From NCBI GenBank assembly GCA_017829075.1, contig JAGAJA010000028.1, forward strand, positions 1 through 47,532: a stretch of 47,532 nucleotides of DNA. Direction: 5' to 3'. Numbering within the stretch: position 1 is the stretch's first letter; the number at the start of each line of letters is the position of its first letter. Shown here in pieces: positions 34,771 to 43,591 of this stretch. Origin of the DNA: Oscillospiraceae bacterium (GTDB taxonomy: Bacteria > Bacillota_A > Clostridia > Oscillospirales > Ruminococcaceae). The notes below the pieces were generated by a model. It saw only the letters and a list, made by a program, of their open reading frames with translations. It was not told where the DNA came from and made no database searches. Both the position numbers and the translations under genes were made by a program.

Positions 34771-36321
34771 TTACATAGAAGCTATTATTTCCGCGAAGCT
34801 CTCATCGCCGGAGTCCTGCTCCTGCTGATGATTTTCGTTCTCGCGGTAGGGATTTTTGCTGCTTCCCTGATAGTCCTCTGCGTGCGCCTCCTGCCGGGAT
34901 TCGCTGACCGTCTGCCAGCTTTCAAGCTGAACGCCGTTCTGCTTCAGGCTGTCCTGAATAGCCGCGCCGTTGTCCTCGATGATTCTCAGCGTTCTGGAAT
35001 TTTCCGCCGCTATGGACACCGAAACTGCGCCGTCCGCGGTCTTGGTCATCTTCACGGTGATCCTGCCCAGATCCTCCGGGTTGAGGGTAACGCTGTACTC
35101 GGTTTCGCCCTCCGCAAGATCCTCAGTGCGCTCTATCAGCCTGTCTGCGACCTGCTGAGCCACCTCTGACGGCTTTACAGTTACCTGCTCTCCGTCCTGA
35201 CGTGTGAATATAAGCGGCTTTTCCGTGATAACACCCTGCGGCTGTGCCATGCTCTGCGCCTCGCTGCCGTCCGTGGTCTTTGTGTCCGCCGCGCCCTTTA
35301 TCATCTGAAGCTCATCGGACTTTGACACCACTCTGCTGCGCTGCGCCGTATGCCCCTCAAAGGCTGCGGTTTTCTGCTCCGTTTCCGGTGCGCTCTGTTC
35401 CTTCTGAGCCGCCTCAGTGACCTTTACCTCAGCACGGCTGATATCCTCTCGTATCCTGCTGTCCAGCGGTTTTGACTGCTGTACGGCTTTCTGAGAAGCG
35501 CCTGCCTCCGGCTGACCGCTGTTTTCAGAGGAGCTTTCCTGCTGTGCGGAGTTTCCGCTCTGATCTGCCTGCTGAACTGCTTCGCCGCTGTCCGCCTGAA
35601 TACCGGATTCCTGCTGACCAGCAGCCGATTTTTCCTGAGTTTCTCCGGGCATTTTCTGAACCGTAGCTTCCTGCAGAACTTTCTCAGCCGTCTGAACGCT
35701 TTCAGCCTGCTGAACTGCTTCTGCCACGATCACCGGCTCCGCCGTTTCCGCGGGGATCTCCGTTTCCGGCTGAACTGCCACGATATCCTGCGGCTGCGTA
35801 ACCTCCTGAACAGGTTCGGTCATCACCGGCTGAACCTCGGTAACCTCCGGCTTTGCCGCTGTCAGCGCCGAAAGCTCCTCGCTCCTGTCATCTGGAACTA
35901 CCGCCTGCTGCGCCGCAAGCATTGCCGCAAGCTCCTGCGCCGCCGTATTTTTGCTGATATCCTGTTCGTCGCTGTCCTCCGGGACAAGCGCTTCCACCAG
36001 CTTTTCAAGCTCGCCCAGCGCTTCACTCGTCAGAAGCTCCTCCGGAATATCCTCCGGCTTAAGCTCGCCGCTTGCCACGGCTTCTGCCGCCTTTTGCAGC
36101 TCCTGAGAGATCCCGCCTGCTGCGTTATCCTCACGAACCGCGCCGGAATTGTCCGCCGCCGTTTTATCCGGCTTTCCCAGTCCGCTCAGCACCTTTGAAA
36201 ACTGTCCGGATTTATCCGCCTGCTCCATTGACTCCTCCACCCGCTGCGGTATAGCCGCGTCGGAGATCATATAGTCGCTGCGCATATATCCCGAACCGCC
36301 TGCGCTTAAGCTAACTGCCAT
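34771..36321 (-). CDS. fliK: Hook-length control protein FliK
   Basis: 516 residues. A long, low-complexity, Glu/Gln/Ala-rich ruler segment (about 60-370) is followed by a C-terminal hook-length domain (about 385-485) with YSVTLNPEDLGRITVKMTK and AENSRTLRIIEDNGAAIQDSL. FliK is exported and signals FlhB to switch substrate when the hook is long enough. Its length is consistent with a hook ruler. Confidence 0.9.
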   Translation of the reverse strand: MAVSLSAGGSGYMRSDYMISDAAIPQRVEESMEQADKSGQFSKVLSGLGKPDKTAADNSGAVREDNAAGGISQELQKAAEAVASGELKPEDIPEELLTSEALGELEKLVEALVPEDSDEQDISKNTAAQELAAMLAAQQAVVPDDRSEELSALTAAKPEVTEVQPVMTEPVQEVTQPQDIVAVQPETEIPAETAEPVIVAEAVQQAESVQTAEKVLQEATVQKMPGETQEKSAAGQQESGIQADSGEAVQQADQSGNSAQQESSSENSGQPEAGASQKAVQQSKPLDSRIREDISRAEVKVTEAAQKEQSAPETEQKTAAFEGHTAQRSRVVSKSDELQMIKGAADTKTTDGSEAQSMAQPQGVITEKPLIFTRQDGEQVTVKPSEVAQQVADRLIERTEDLAEGETEYSVTLNPEDLGRITVKMTKTADGAVSVSIAAENSRTLRIIEDNGAAIQDSLKQNGVQLESWQTVSESRQEAHAEDYQGSSKNPYRENENHQQEQDSGDESFAEIIASM

Positions 36322-36374
36322 TTACTCACCTCCTTAATGTAATATATCTATATCAGGGCTTGCGCCCGGATATG

Positions 36375-36833
36375 CTAAACATTCTGGCTCTGCGCCTTTC
36401 TGATCGACTGCCCGGAAACGAACTCCTCAATGAACTGCTCGTTCTCCTTTACAGCCGCCGCCTTGTAGTCCTCAAGCTGCTTTTCCTCAAGCTTTTCCAG
36501 CGTCCGAACGTCCTTTGTGGCTTCAACCACAATGCCGAGCTGCTTGTTGATCTCCTCCTGCTTGCGCGCCGCGTTGAACTCCCGCGCGTGTATCTCCTGC
36601 TGGAGAGTCACGATATAGCGCTTTCTGACGGAGATCTCATAAGCCTGAGCGCCGCTGCGGCACACCTCCTCCAGCTCCTCGCTGAACTGGACTACCTTAC
36701 GGCTGAGCTCGTCCTTTTCCTCGTATATCCGCTGAAGATCCGCCTGAAGCACGCTCAGCGTGTTTTTCTGGCGGTCAAGCTCCTGCTGACGGAAATCCAT
36801 CAGCTTCTGCAAAGTGAACTGGAATTTCTTCAA
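36375..36833 (-). CDS. fliJ: Flagellar export chaperone FliJ
   Basis: 152 residues, almost entirely charged coiled coil starting MKKFQFTLQKLMDFRQQELD. FliJ sits in the centre of the FliI ATPase ring and links it to FlhA. It is 27 bases after fliI. Confidence 0.88.
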   Translation of the reverse strand: MKKFQFTLQKLMDFRQQELDRQKNTLSVLQADLQRIYEEKDELSRKVVQFSEELEEVCRSGAQAYEISVRKRYIVTLQQEIHAREFNAARKQEEINKQLGIVVEATKDVRTLEKLEEKQLEDYKAAAVKENEQFIEEFVSGQSIRKAQSQNV

Positions 36834-36860
36834 TGAATATCACCTCATTGTGATCTGCCG

Positions 36861-38180
36861 TCAGGCTTCCTCCCCGACAGCCGCTATCAGAAGCTGCACC
36901 GTTTCCTCCAGCGTGTAGGACTCCTCCACCCGCTGCATGAGGAACTGGTTAATCCTGTCGATCTTTCTGATTGCCTCGTCCAGCGCGGGGTTTGTGCCGT
37001 GCTTGTAGGCGCCTATCGAGATAAGGTCTGCATTGTTGTTGTACAGCGAAAGCAGATTTCTCAGCTTTCCTGCCGCCTCCTTGTGTTCCGGAGTGTCGAT
37101 CTCCGACATAAGTCGGCTGACGCTTGGAAGTATGTCTATCGCGGGGTAGTGGTTCTGCGCCGCGATCTTACGCGATAATATAATGTGTCCGTCAATGATA
37201 CCGCGGACTGTATCGGCAATCGGCTCGTTGGTGTCGTCGCCCTCAACGAGCACGGTGTAAATTCCTGTGATAGAGCCCTCCGGGAAATTCCCGGCGCGCT
37301 CAAGCAGCTTCGGCATATTGCTGTAAATGGACGGGGTGTAGCCTCTCGCTATGGGCGGCTCTCCTGTGGAAAGTCCCACCTCGCGCAGCGCCATGGCGTA
37401 ACGGGTCAGGCTGTCCATCATCAGCAGCACGTCCTTGCCCTGCTTCATGAAATACTCCGCGATCGCCGTGGCGGTCAGCGGGCATTTGCTTCTCATCATT
37501 GCGGGCTGGTCAGAGGTTGCCACCACAAGCACCGACCGCGCCATGCCCTCCGGGCCGAGATCCCTCTCGATGAACTCGCGAACCTCTCTGCCACGCTCGC
37601 CAACCAGCGCTATGACGTTGATATCCGCCTTGACCTTCCGGGCGATCATTCCCATCAGCGTAGACTTACCAACGCCGGAACCGGCGAAGATACCCATACG
37701 CTGACCCTTGCCCATGGTCAGTAGTCCGTCTATCGCCTTAACTCCAAGCTCGATCTGCTCCTTTATCGGAGGACGGTTGAACGGGTTTGACGGAGTTCCG
37801 GTGATGGAGATGCTATCGGTGCAGCCGGGATCTGCGCCGCCGTCCAGCGGCATTCCCGCAGCGTCAACAATGCGTCCGATAAGCCCTGCCCCCGCTTTCA
37901 CGGTGAGCTTGTCGCCTGTGCTGTCAACGATGCTACCCGGCCCTATGCCCTCTATCTCGGTATAGGGCATCAGCAGGATATTGCTCTTATTGAAGCCCAC
38001 GACCTCCGCCCGAATAAAGCTGGTCATATCCTTCGAGTATATGCGGCAGACGTCGCCGATATTGCAGGCAGGCCCGCTCGCTTCGATCGTCATGCCGACG
38101 ATCTTCTCTATCTTTCCCATATAGCGGAAGGTGTCATATTTTGTTATATCATCGCAGAATGCTCCGAAATCCAGTGCCAT
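36861..38180 (-). CDS. fliI: Flagellar export ATPase FliI
   Basis: 439 residues. The Walker A is AGSGVGKST at 166-174. Walker B lies in DVLLMMDSLTRYAMALREV, and the F1-type signature PSVSRLMSEI is present. The hexamer unfolds and delivers substrates for the export gate. It is 20 bases after fliH, its regulator. Confidence 0.95.
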   Translation of the reverse strand: MALDFGAFCDDITKYDTFRYMGKIEKIVGMTIEASGPACNIGDVCRIYSKDMTSFIRAEVVGFNKSNILLMPYTEIEGIGPGSIVDSTGDKLTVKAGAGLIGRIVDAAGMPLDGGADPGCTDSISITGTPSNPFNRPPIKEQIELGVKAIDGLLTMGKGQRMGIFAGSGVGKSTLMGMIARKVKADINVIALVGERGREVREFIERDLGPEGMARSVLVVATSDQPAMMRSKCPLTATAIAEYFMKQGKDVLLMMDSLTRYAMALREVGLSTGEPPIARGYTPSIYSNMPKLLERAGNFPEGSITGIYTVLVEGDDTNEPIADTVRGIIDGHIILSRKIAAQNHYPAIDILPSVSRLMSEIDTPEHKEAAGKLRNLLSLYNNNADLISIGAYKHGTNPALDEAIRKIDRINQFLMQRVEESYTLEETVQLLIAAVGEEA

Positions 38181-38200
38181 GACCGTCCTCCGCGTTGGAA

Positions 38201-39139
38201 TTATTCCCCGTCCGCATTTTCAGCGGGCTGGGCTGATTTTTTCTTTCTTTTTGCGGACATCTTGAACTTTCCGTCCCCAAGCTCCTGTATCATTCGAAGC
38301 TGGGTCTGGATACCCGCGTCCACGATCTCGCTGCCATTGTCAACGATCACCGTACCCTCCTCGGCGTCGGGCAGAAGCTCCACATCGACATACTGAATGC
38401 CGCCGCAAAGCTCCTTTAAATACTCGTAATCCGAGGTAAGCTCCTCGTTCGCGCCGTTTTCCTTGAGGGTTATCTTTATCCTCTCGCTGTTCCGGAATTC
38501 CTTCGCAGCTTTCTTTATCAGCCGCTTTATCGCCGCGCTGTCCTTTGATGTGATGCTGTCCAGCGTGACCTTTTTTGCGATCTGCATCACCGTTTCGTAG
38601 ATGTCGCTCTCATACTCCGCGAAGAGCTGCTCCTTTTCAGAGTTTATCTTCTCCGCATAGGCTTTCGCCTCGTCAAGAATATCTCTTCCGGCAGCAAGAC
38701 AAGCGTCCGTGCCGTCTTTCTGCCCCTGCTCGAAGCCCTCTGCCTTTGCCTTGATGAAAACGCTGTCGCGGTTGGTTTCCGCGTCTGCGATGATCTGCCC
38801 CGCATTGTCGTTTGCAGCAGCAACTATGGACTCCGCGCGGCGCTGCGCTTCAAGAATGACCTGTCTGCCCTGCTCGATGTACCGGGACTTCAGTTCGTCC
38901 AGCTCACGCTGCTGCTGCGCGAGGGCTTTCTCCCTCTCGTCCAGCTCTGCGATGCGCTGCTCCAGTTTCTCCCTAGCTTCACGAAGTTCTTTCTCCGGAT
39001 CGGGCTTCGCCGCCGGGACAGCTTCCTCCACCGGATTTTCGACCGGAGGGGCAGGCTGCTGCTTCCTATGAGGCTCGATAGTATTGGATATGTCAACGCC
39101 GCCGCCGAAATAAACGGAGTTCCTTTTTAATACTGACAA
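38201..39139 (-). CDS. fliH: Flagellar export ATPase regulator FliH
   Basis: 312 residues from a TTG start with GGAGG seven bases upstream. A Pro/Glu-rich N-terminus precedes a long coiled coil (about 50-130), then a V1/F1 stalk-like domain (about 150-275, ESDIYETVMQIAKKVTLDSI). It binds FliI and the C-ring. Confidence 0.88.
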   Translation of the reverse strand: MSVLKRNSVYFGGGVDISNTIEPHRKQQPAPPVENPVEEAVPAAKPDPEKELREAREKLEQRIAELDEREKALAQQQRELDELKSRYIEQGRQVILEAQRRAESIVAAANDNAGQIIADAETNRDSVFIKAKAEGFEQGQKDGTDACLAAGRDILDEAKAYAEKINSEKEQLFAEYESDIYETVMQIAKKVTLDSITSKDSAAIKRLIKKAAKEFRNSERIKITLKENGANEELTSDYEYLKELCGGIQYVDVELLPDAEEGTVIVDNGSEIVDAGIQTQLRMIQELGDGKFKMSAKRKKKSAQPAENADGE

Positions 39140-39188
39140 ATAAATCCCTCCGTCAAGCTGAATTTACGCCGCAATGGTCTATGCAGCA

Positions 39189-40208
39189 TCAGGCGATGAC
39201 CTCGTCGCCGCCTCCGCCGTGGGAGATAGTGATGATCTGCTCCTGCTCAAGACGGCGGATAGTCGCAACGATGTTCTGCTGCGCAGCCTCAACGTCACGC
39301 ATACGCACGTTGTGCAGGTACTCGATATCCGCCTGAAGGCTCTCTCTTGCACGGGAGGAAATGTTTGCGAAAATGCACTCCGCAACCTCCTGTGTAGAGC
39401 CCTTGATAGCCACCGCGAGATCTTTCGAATCCACCTGCTTTGTGAACTCCTGAATTGCCATAGAGTCCAGATTTACGATGTCCTCGAATACGAACATCTT
39501 CTGCTTGATCTGATCCGCCAGCTTCTGATCTCTTGCGGAAAGCTCGTCGAATATGTATTTCTCGGTTGCGCGGTCTACGTTGTTCATTACCTCCGCAACG
39601 TAGCTGATACCACCGACCTCCATGCTGTCGATGTTGACAAGGTTTGCGAACTTCTTCTCAAGCGTCGCCTCAAGCGACTTCACGACCTCCGGCGCAGCCC
39701 TGTCCATTCGCGCGATCCTCTCGACAACCTCCACGCGCTTCTCCTTAGGAAGCTCCGCAAGTATCGCCGCCGCCTGATCTATCCTCGCATAGGACAGAAT
39801 GAGCGCAATGGTCTGCGGGTGCTCATTCTGGACTATTGCCAGCAGGTTCTTGTAGTCCGCCTTTCTCACGAAATCAAAGGACTTTGTCTTGAGCTGCTTT
39901 GTGATCCTAGCCAGCAGGTTGCTTGCCGCCTCGGCGCCGAACGCCTTTTCGAGTATCTCGCGCGCGTAATCAACGCCGCCCTCGGCGACCACCTTCTGTG
40001 TAAGACACAGCTCATAGAACTCGTTCAGTACGCCCTCTACCACGTCGATCGGCTGATATTCAAGCTTTGCGACCTCAGTGGAGATGGTTTCTATCTCATC
40101 GTCCGACAGATGCTTGTACACCTCGGAAGCGTTGTCAGCTCCCATTGCCGCAAGCACCAGCGCAACTTTCTGATTGGCGGAAAGCTCCGAACTGCTTTTG
40201 TCTGCCAT
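39189..40208 (-). CDS. fliG: Flagellar motor switch protein FliG
   Basis: 339 residues with the three domains: an N-terminal FliF-binding part (LSANQKVALVLAAMGADNASEVYKHL), a middle domain (EHPQTIALILSYARIDQAAAILAELP, the EHPQ motif), and the torque helix (FEDIVNLDSMAIQEFTKQVDSKDLAVAIKG). It transmits torque from MotA. GGGGG precedes the ATG. Confidence 0.96.
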   Translation of the reverse strand: MADKSSSELSANQKVALVLAAMGADNASEVYKHLSDDEIETISTEVAKLEYQPIDVVEGVLNEFYELCLTQKVVAEGGVDYAREILEKAFGAEAASNLLARITKQLKTKSFDFVRKADYKNLLAIVQNEHPQTIALILSYARIDQAAAILAELPKEKRVEVVERIARMDRAAPEVVKSLEATLEKKFANLVNIDSMEVGGISYVAEVMNNVDRATEKYIFDELSARDQKLADQIKQKMFVFEDIVNLDSMAIQEFTKQVDSKDLAVAIKGSTQEVAECIFANISSRARESLQADIEYLHNVRMRDVEAAQQNIVATIRRLEQEQIITISHGGGGDEVIA

Positions 40209-40230
40209 GTCAATTCCCCCTCGCTATGCC

Positions 40231-40265
40231 CTGTTCCGGCAAAGCTCTCCGCTCTGCCGGAACAG
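40231..40265 (-). other. Stem-loop between fliF and fliG
   Basis: A perfect 11-bp stem (CTGTTCCGGCA / TGCCGGAACAG, 13-base loop) fills most of the fliF-fliG gap. It has no U-tail. It may set relative amounts of the two rotor proteins. Confidence 0.6.
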
Positions 40266-40269
40266 CCGA

Positions 40270-41940
40270 TTAGCTGTCTTTCATCATATTCTTGATGATC
40301 TGAGCCACGATCTCCGGATTTGTCTTTGAGAAATCGCTGATCTCCCGCTTGAGGATAGTTTCGCGGGACTCCTTTGCCGCTTCCTCGGTAAGGCTCGCGA
40401 TATTGAAATCCATTTCCTCCGGTGAATCCTGCTCCTGCGCAGTAGCGCCGCCGCCCTGAACGTTTCCGCCCTGAACCGCCGCCGCGTAAGCCGCCTCCTG
40501 ACGGCGTCTGATCTTCTTCTTTCTCGAATGTCCCATCATAAGCGTCAAAACCAGCAGCAGTATCAGCACCAGTCCAAGTCCGATAACAACGTACAGCAGA
40601 GTGTTGCGGAATGTATCCACAGGCGGTGTAATAATAAGCTGAGAGCCGCCGTCGCCACCGTTTGCTCCGCCGGAGCCATTGAGAGAGAACGGGAGGTTAT
40701 ACACGGAAACAAGGTCTACCGTGGTTCCCGCTGCATTCGCAACAATCCCCTGAAGCGCCTCGCGCTCTGCCTCGGTCATGTTCGTCTGATTTACCACAAG
40801 ACCCACGCTCAGCGAATCAATGGAATAACCGTCTTTCTTTATGGTTTCCTTGATGTTGGTAACGCTGTATTCGATCTCGTCCTTATTATAATAGAAGCTC
40901 TGTCCGTCCTCAAGTCCGGTGTATGTAGGATAATCCGGCGAAACATCGCCGTTCGCGGTCACTCCGACAATTCCTCCGTCTTCGTCAAGATTTCCGCCCT
41001 TGCTGACATGATCCTCATGGTTCTTGACTCCGGCGTCTGTTCCCTCTACCGGGATATACTCGGTGGACTCAACGTCCTTTGCGTCGTAGTTCAGACGCGC
41101 CGCAACGCTGAACGCATAGCCGTTCTCGCCGTAGATCTTGGTGAACATCTCACCCAGACCGTCCTTGAGTACCTGAACGAACTCCTGCTCAAACTCAAGG
41201 CGCTTTCTCGCAACGTCCACTCCGGACTTGTCCTCGTCGGTGTCAATATTGTCAAGCTCCGGATCTACCCACTCATAGGAATTCATCTTGCTGTCGATGA
41301 CAGATACATTTTCCTTTGTAAGCCCGTCAACGCTGGTGGTAACGCCGCGATAGATCGCGCGAACCTCCTCGTTGGTAAGCTCCTTGCCCTCTCTGAGCTG
41401 GAGGAACACAGCGCACTGGCTCTCGCCCTTTTCAGTGGAAATAACGTAGTTTGAGGTATCCGGCAGATCAATGTTCACCGTAGCCGCCTGAACTCCGTCA
41501 AATGTGGCGATAGTCGCGCCCAGCCTTGTTTCAAGCTGCTGGCGCTTGATCTCGCGCTTGTCCATGTCGGTGCTCCACAGGTCAACTCCGTTGTTCCAGA
41601 TATCGTAGTTGGTGGTGGATTTCGGGTAGCCCTGCACCCACATTTGCATACGCAGGTTGTTTTCCTGCTCCGCCGGTACGATTACATCGCCGTTGGCATT
41701 CACCGTGACCTCGGTAACTCCCAGATCCTGAATGGCGGCGGCGATCTCCCCCGCCTCGGAGCTGGAAAGCCCGGAGAACAGCACCGCAGTGCTCTTATTC
41801 GAATTGAGAATGATGCAAAGAATTATAATAATTGCGATAACGACCACCGGAATGGAAACAATCAGTATCTTCGCCATTTTGGAAGAATCCGTCCATTTCG
41901 TCTTAACTGTCGTTACAACAGATTTCAGCCTTTCATTCAT
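40270..41940 (-). CDS. fliF: Flagellar MS-ring protein FliF
   Basis: 556 residues. It has two membrane segments (about 24-46 and 447-470), periplasmic-type ring-building motifs between (EAGEIAAAIQDLGV, KRQQLETRLGATIATFDGVQAATVNIDLPD), and a cytoplasmic C-terminal FliG-binding tail (TILKREISDFSKTNPEIVAQIIKNMM). It forms the ring on which the export gate and rotor assemble. Confidence 0.95.
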   Translation of the reverse strand: MNERLKSVVTTVKTKWTDSSKMAKILIVSIPVVVIAIIIILCIILNSNKSTAVLFSGLSSSEAGEIAAAIQDLGVTEVTVNANGDVIVPAEQENNLRMQMWVQGYPKSTTNYDIWNNGVDLWSTDMDKREIKRQQLETRLGATIATFDGVQAATVNIDLPDTSNYVISTEKGESQCAVFLQLREGKELTNEEVRAIYRGVTTSVDGLTKENVSVIDSKMNSYEWVDPELDNIDTDEDKSGVDVARKRLEFEQEFVQVLKDGLGEMFTKIYGENGYAFSVAARLNYDAKDVESTEYIPVEGTDAGVKNHEDHVSKGGNLDEDGGIVGVTANGDVSPDYPTYTGLEDGQSFYYNKDEIEYSVTNIKETIKKDGYSIDSLSVGLVVNQTNMTEAEREALQGIVANAAGTTVDLVSVYNLPFSLNGSGGANGGDGGSQLIITPPVDTFRNTLLYVVIGLGLVLILLLVLTLMMGHSRKKKIRRRQEAAYAAAVQGGNVQGGGATAQEQDSPEEMDFNIASLTEEAAKESRETILKREISDFSKTNPEIVAQIIKNMMKDS

Positions 41941-41983
41941 TTATAAAGACGACCTCCGAAGTTTTATGCTGTCCCCCGATTTT

Positions 41984-42316
41984 TTAGACCTGCATATTGA
42001 TGATTGTATTGTAAGCGCTAAGCGCCTCATTCTTTACAGTGACCAGCAGCTCCACAGCGACCTCAGCCTTTGTGATGTTCGCCTGAACCTGCGCGATGTC
42101 GTCAATGTTTCCGAGCATGAGGTCGATCGCGTCACGGTCAACCTGTTCGTTGGTTTCAACAACGTTGTCTACCATTCCCCTGAAAATATCAAGGAAAGAA
42201 GCGTCCTCAACGTTTACAGCATATTTCTCGGAGGAGCTGCCGTTCATGGGCTGCATTGGCTGCATAGGCTCCATCGGCTGCATTTTGTTTAACCCCATCG
42301 TAACAAGATCTATCAT
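41984..42316 (-). CDS. fliE: Flagellar MS-ring/rod junction protein FliE
   Basis: 110 residues. The conserved C-terminal half (NVVETNEQVDRDAIDLML, VELLVTVKNEALSAYNTIINMQV) is preceded by a Met/Pro/Gln repeat (MQPMEPMQPMQPM) at about 12-24 that is unusual. FliE joins the FliPQR channel to the rod. Confidence 0.9.
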   Translation of the reverse strand: MIDLVTMGLNKMQPMEPMQPMQPMNGSSSEKYAVNVEDASFLDIFRGMVDNVVETNEQVDRDAIDLMLGNIDDIAQVQANITKAEVAVELLVTVKNEALSAYNTIINMQV

Positions 42317-42359
42317 TTATTTTATCCTTTCTGAAAAGGTACGCCGCTCAGCGCAGGCA

Positions 42360-42818
42360 TCAGCCCTTGCCAATATTGAGCGCCTTTGTAGCCATCGACT
42401 TTACTACCTCGAACACAGCAAGGTTTGCGGAATACATATTCTCCGCCTCTACCGAGTCAAGCTCCTCTACCGCAACGTCAACGTTGGACTCGTAAACATA
42501 TCCAAGCTCGTCCGCCAGCGGGTGAGTGGGATCGTATACCGGCTCGGCGGGGGTGGGGTCGTCAACGACCTCCTTTGCCTCAACGCCACGGTACTTTATG
42601 TACTTCTGGTAGTGAGTTTCTCCGGTGCCAAGCTTTGTCCAGAGAATCTTCTTAAAGGTCTTGTCCTCGCCGAAAACCACCATCTGCCTTTTATAGGCTT
42701 CCTCCGGGGTGGTGGCAACATTGTCTGCGTTGGCAATGTTCTGCGCGATGATATCAAGTCTGAACCTCTCCGCGGTCATGCCGGAAAGAGGGATATTGAG
42801 CGAACTCAAGAATGCCAT
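42360..42818 (-). CDS. flgC: Flagellar proximal rod protein FlgC
   Basis: 152 residues. The rod N-motif (GMTAERFRLDIIAQNIANADN, trimmed to its core) and C-terminal helix (NMYSANLAVFEVVKSMATKALNIG) are present. The C-terminal ENM-YSAN pattern separates it from FlgB. It is 12 bases after flgB. Confidence 0.93.
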   Translation of the reverse strand: MAFLSSLNIPLSGMTAERFRLDIIAQNIANADNVATTPEEAYKRQMVVFGEDKTFKKILWTKLGTGETHYQKYIKYRGVEAKEVVDDPTPAEPVYDPTHPLADELGYVYESNVDVAVEELDSVEAENMYSANLAVFEVVKSMATKALNIGKG

Positions 42819-42830
42819 TGTTTACCTCCG

Positions 42831-43196
42831 TCACTTTGTCGTCATAGCCGTTCTTATTCTGGAGAAGTTGCTGTTCATGGAGTTTATCAGCGCGTCGTAC
42901 TGTATCTGCGTCCTTGCAAGCTCCGCCTGCTGGGTGTCGCTGTCAACATTGTTGCCGTCCGCCTGATCGTCGGTGTATCTATCAATGTACAGCCGCTGAA
43001 CGAGATTTATTTCGGTGTCCACAGTGCCGTTGCTGCGGAGCTTTTCCCGCAGTATCCCCGCAAAATCGAGGTACTTGCAGTTATAGTCCGGGGTATCGGC
43101 GTTGGATATATTCTGGGCAATGATCTGCTGCTTCTGCCACAGCACGGACATTCCCTGTTCAAGCACGCGGAACGCGTTAGTATCAAAAAGTGCCAT
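42831..43196 (-). CDS. flgB: Flagellar proximal rod protein FlgB
   Basis: 121 residues. It has the N-terminal rod motif LEQGMSVLWQKQQIIAQNIS and the C-terminal QYDALINSMNSNFSRIRTAM. It is the first gene of the fla/che cluster. GAGGAG lies upstream of the ATG. Confidence 0.93.
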   Translation of the reverse strand: MALFDTNAFRVLEQGMSVLWQKQQIIAQNISNADTPDYNCKYLDFAGILREKLRSNGTVDTEINLVQRLYIDRYTDDQADGNNVDSDTQQAELARTQIQYDALINSMNSNFSRIRTAMTTK

Positions 43197-43267
43197 ATTA
43201 TCGCTCCTCTGCCGGCGGAGGCTATTCCCTTCGGGGCATACTCCACCACATAGTTATTTGTATTATA

Positions 43268-43296
43268 ATTATACACCATTTCACATTATATTGCAA
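43268..43296 (-). promoter_or_regulatory. Main promoter of the fla/che cluster
   Basis: TTGCAA (43296-43291), a 17-base spacer and TATAAT (43273-43268). A second TATAAT lies at 43267-43262. The leader to flgB is about 65 bases. No c-di-GMP riboswitch is visible here. The 43297-43484 stretch is AT-rich and otherwise empty as far as I can see. Confidence 0.8.
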
Positions 43297-43484
43297 CATT
43301 TTTTTTGCCAGATTTTTTTACGATAAGTAAAATTCCCGAAAAATTCAAGGAAAATATTGACAGTAAGAATAGATAATTTGCGTATTTTGCCATATTTTGG
43401 GGTAAAATTGTGTATATTTCACAAATCCCATGTTTGATTTTCTACATTTCCAGCAAATACTGGGAGTTTTCAGCCACAAATGCC

Positions 43485-43523
43485 AAGAAACCCCGGCTTT
43501 GCAGGAAAACCGGGGTTTCTTTT
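43485..43523. terminator. Terminator between the ABC operon and the fla/che cluster
   Basis: A perfect 12-bp stem (AAGAAACCCCGG / CCGGGGTTTCTT) with a 13-base loop. The T-rich tail is better on the plus strand (TTTCTTTT), but by position it ends the minus-strand ABC operon about 70 bases after the permease stop. Confidence 0.7.
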
Positions 43524-43591
43524 ATATTGGGGGAAGAATGGTTAGCAAATTTTTACGCGGCAGAGCTTGTTGTAAAGCAGCCTAGTGATCA

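Noticed and set aside
43357..43523. A plus-strand small RNA from TTGACA at 43357 to the terminator at 43523
   Set aside because: No acceptable -10 is found 16-18 bases downstream, so the promoter is not supported.
43197..43591. A c-di-GMP riboswitch upstream of the fla/che cluster
   Set aside because: Such riboswitches are common before clostridial flagellar operons, so I looked for the conserved core on the minus strand. It is not present.
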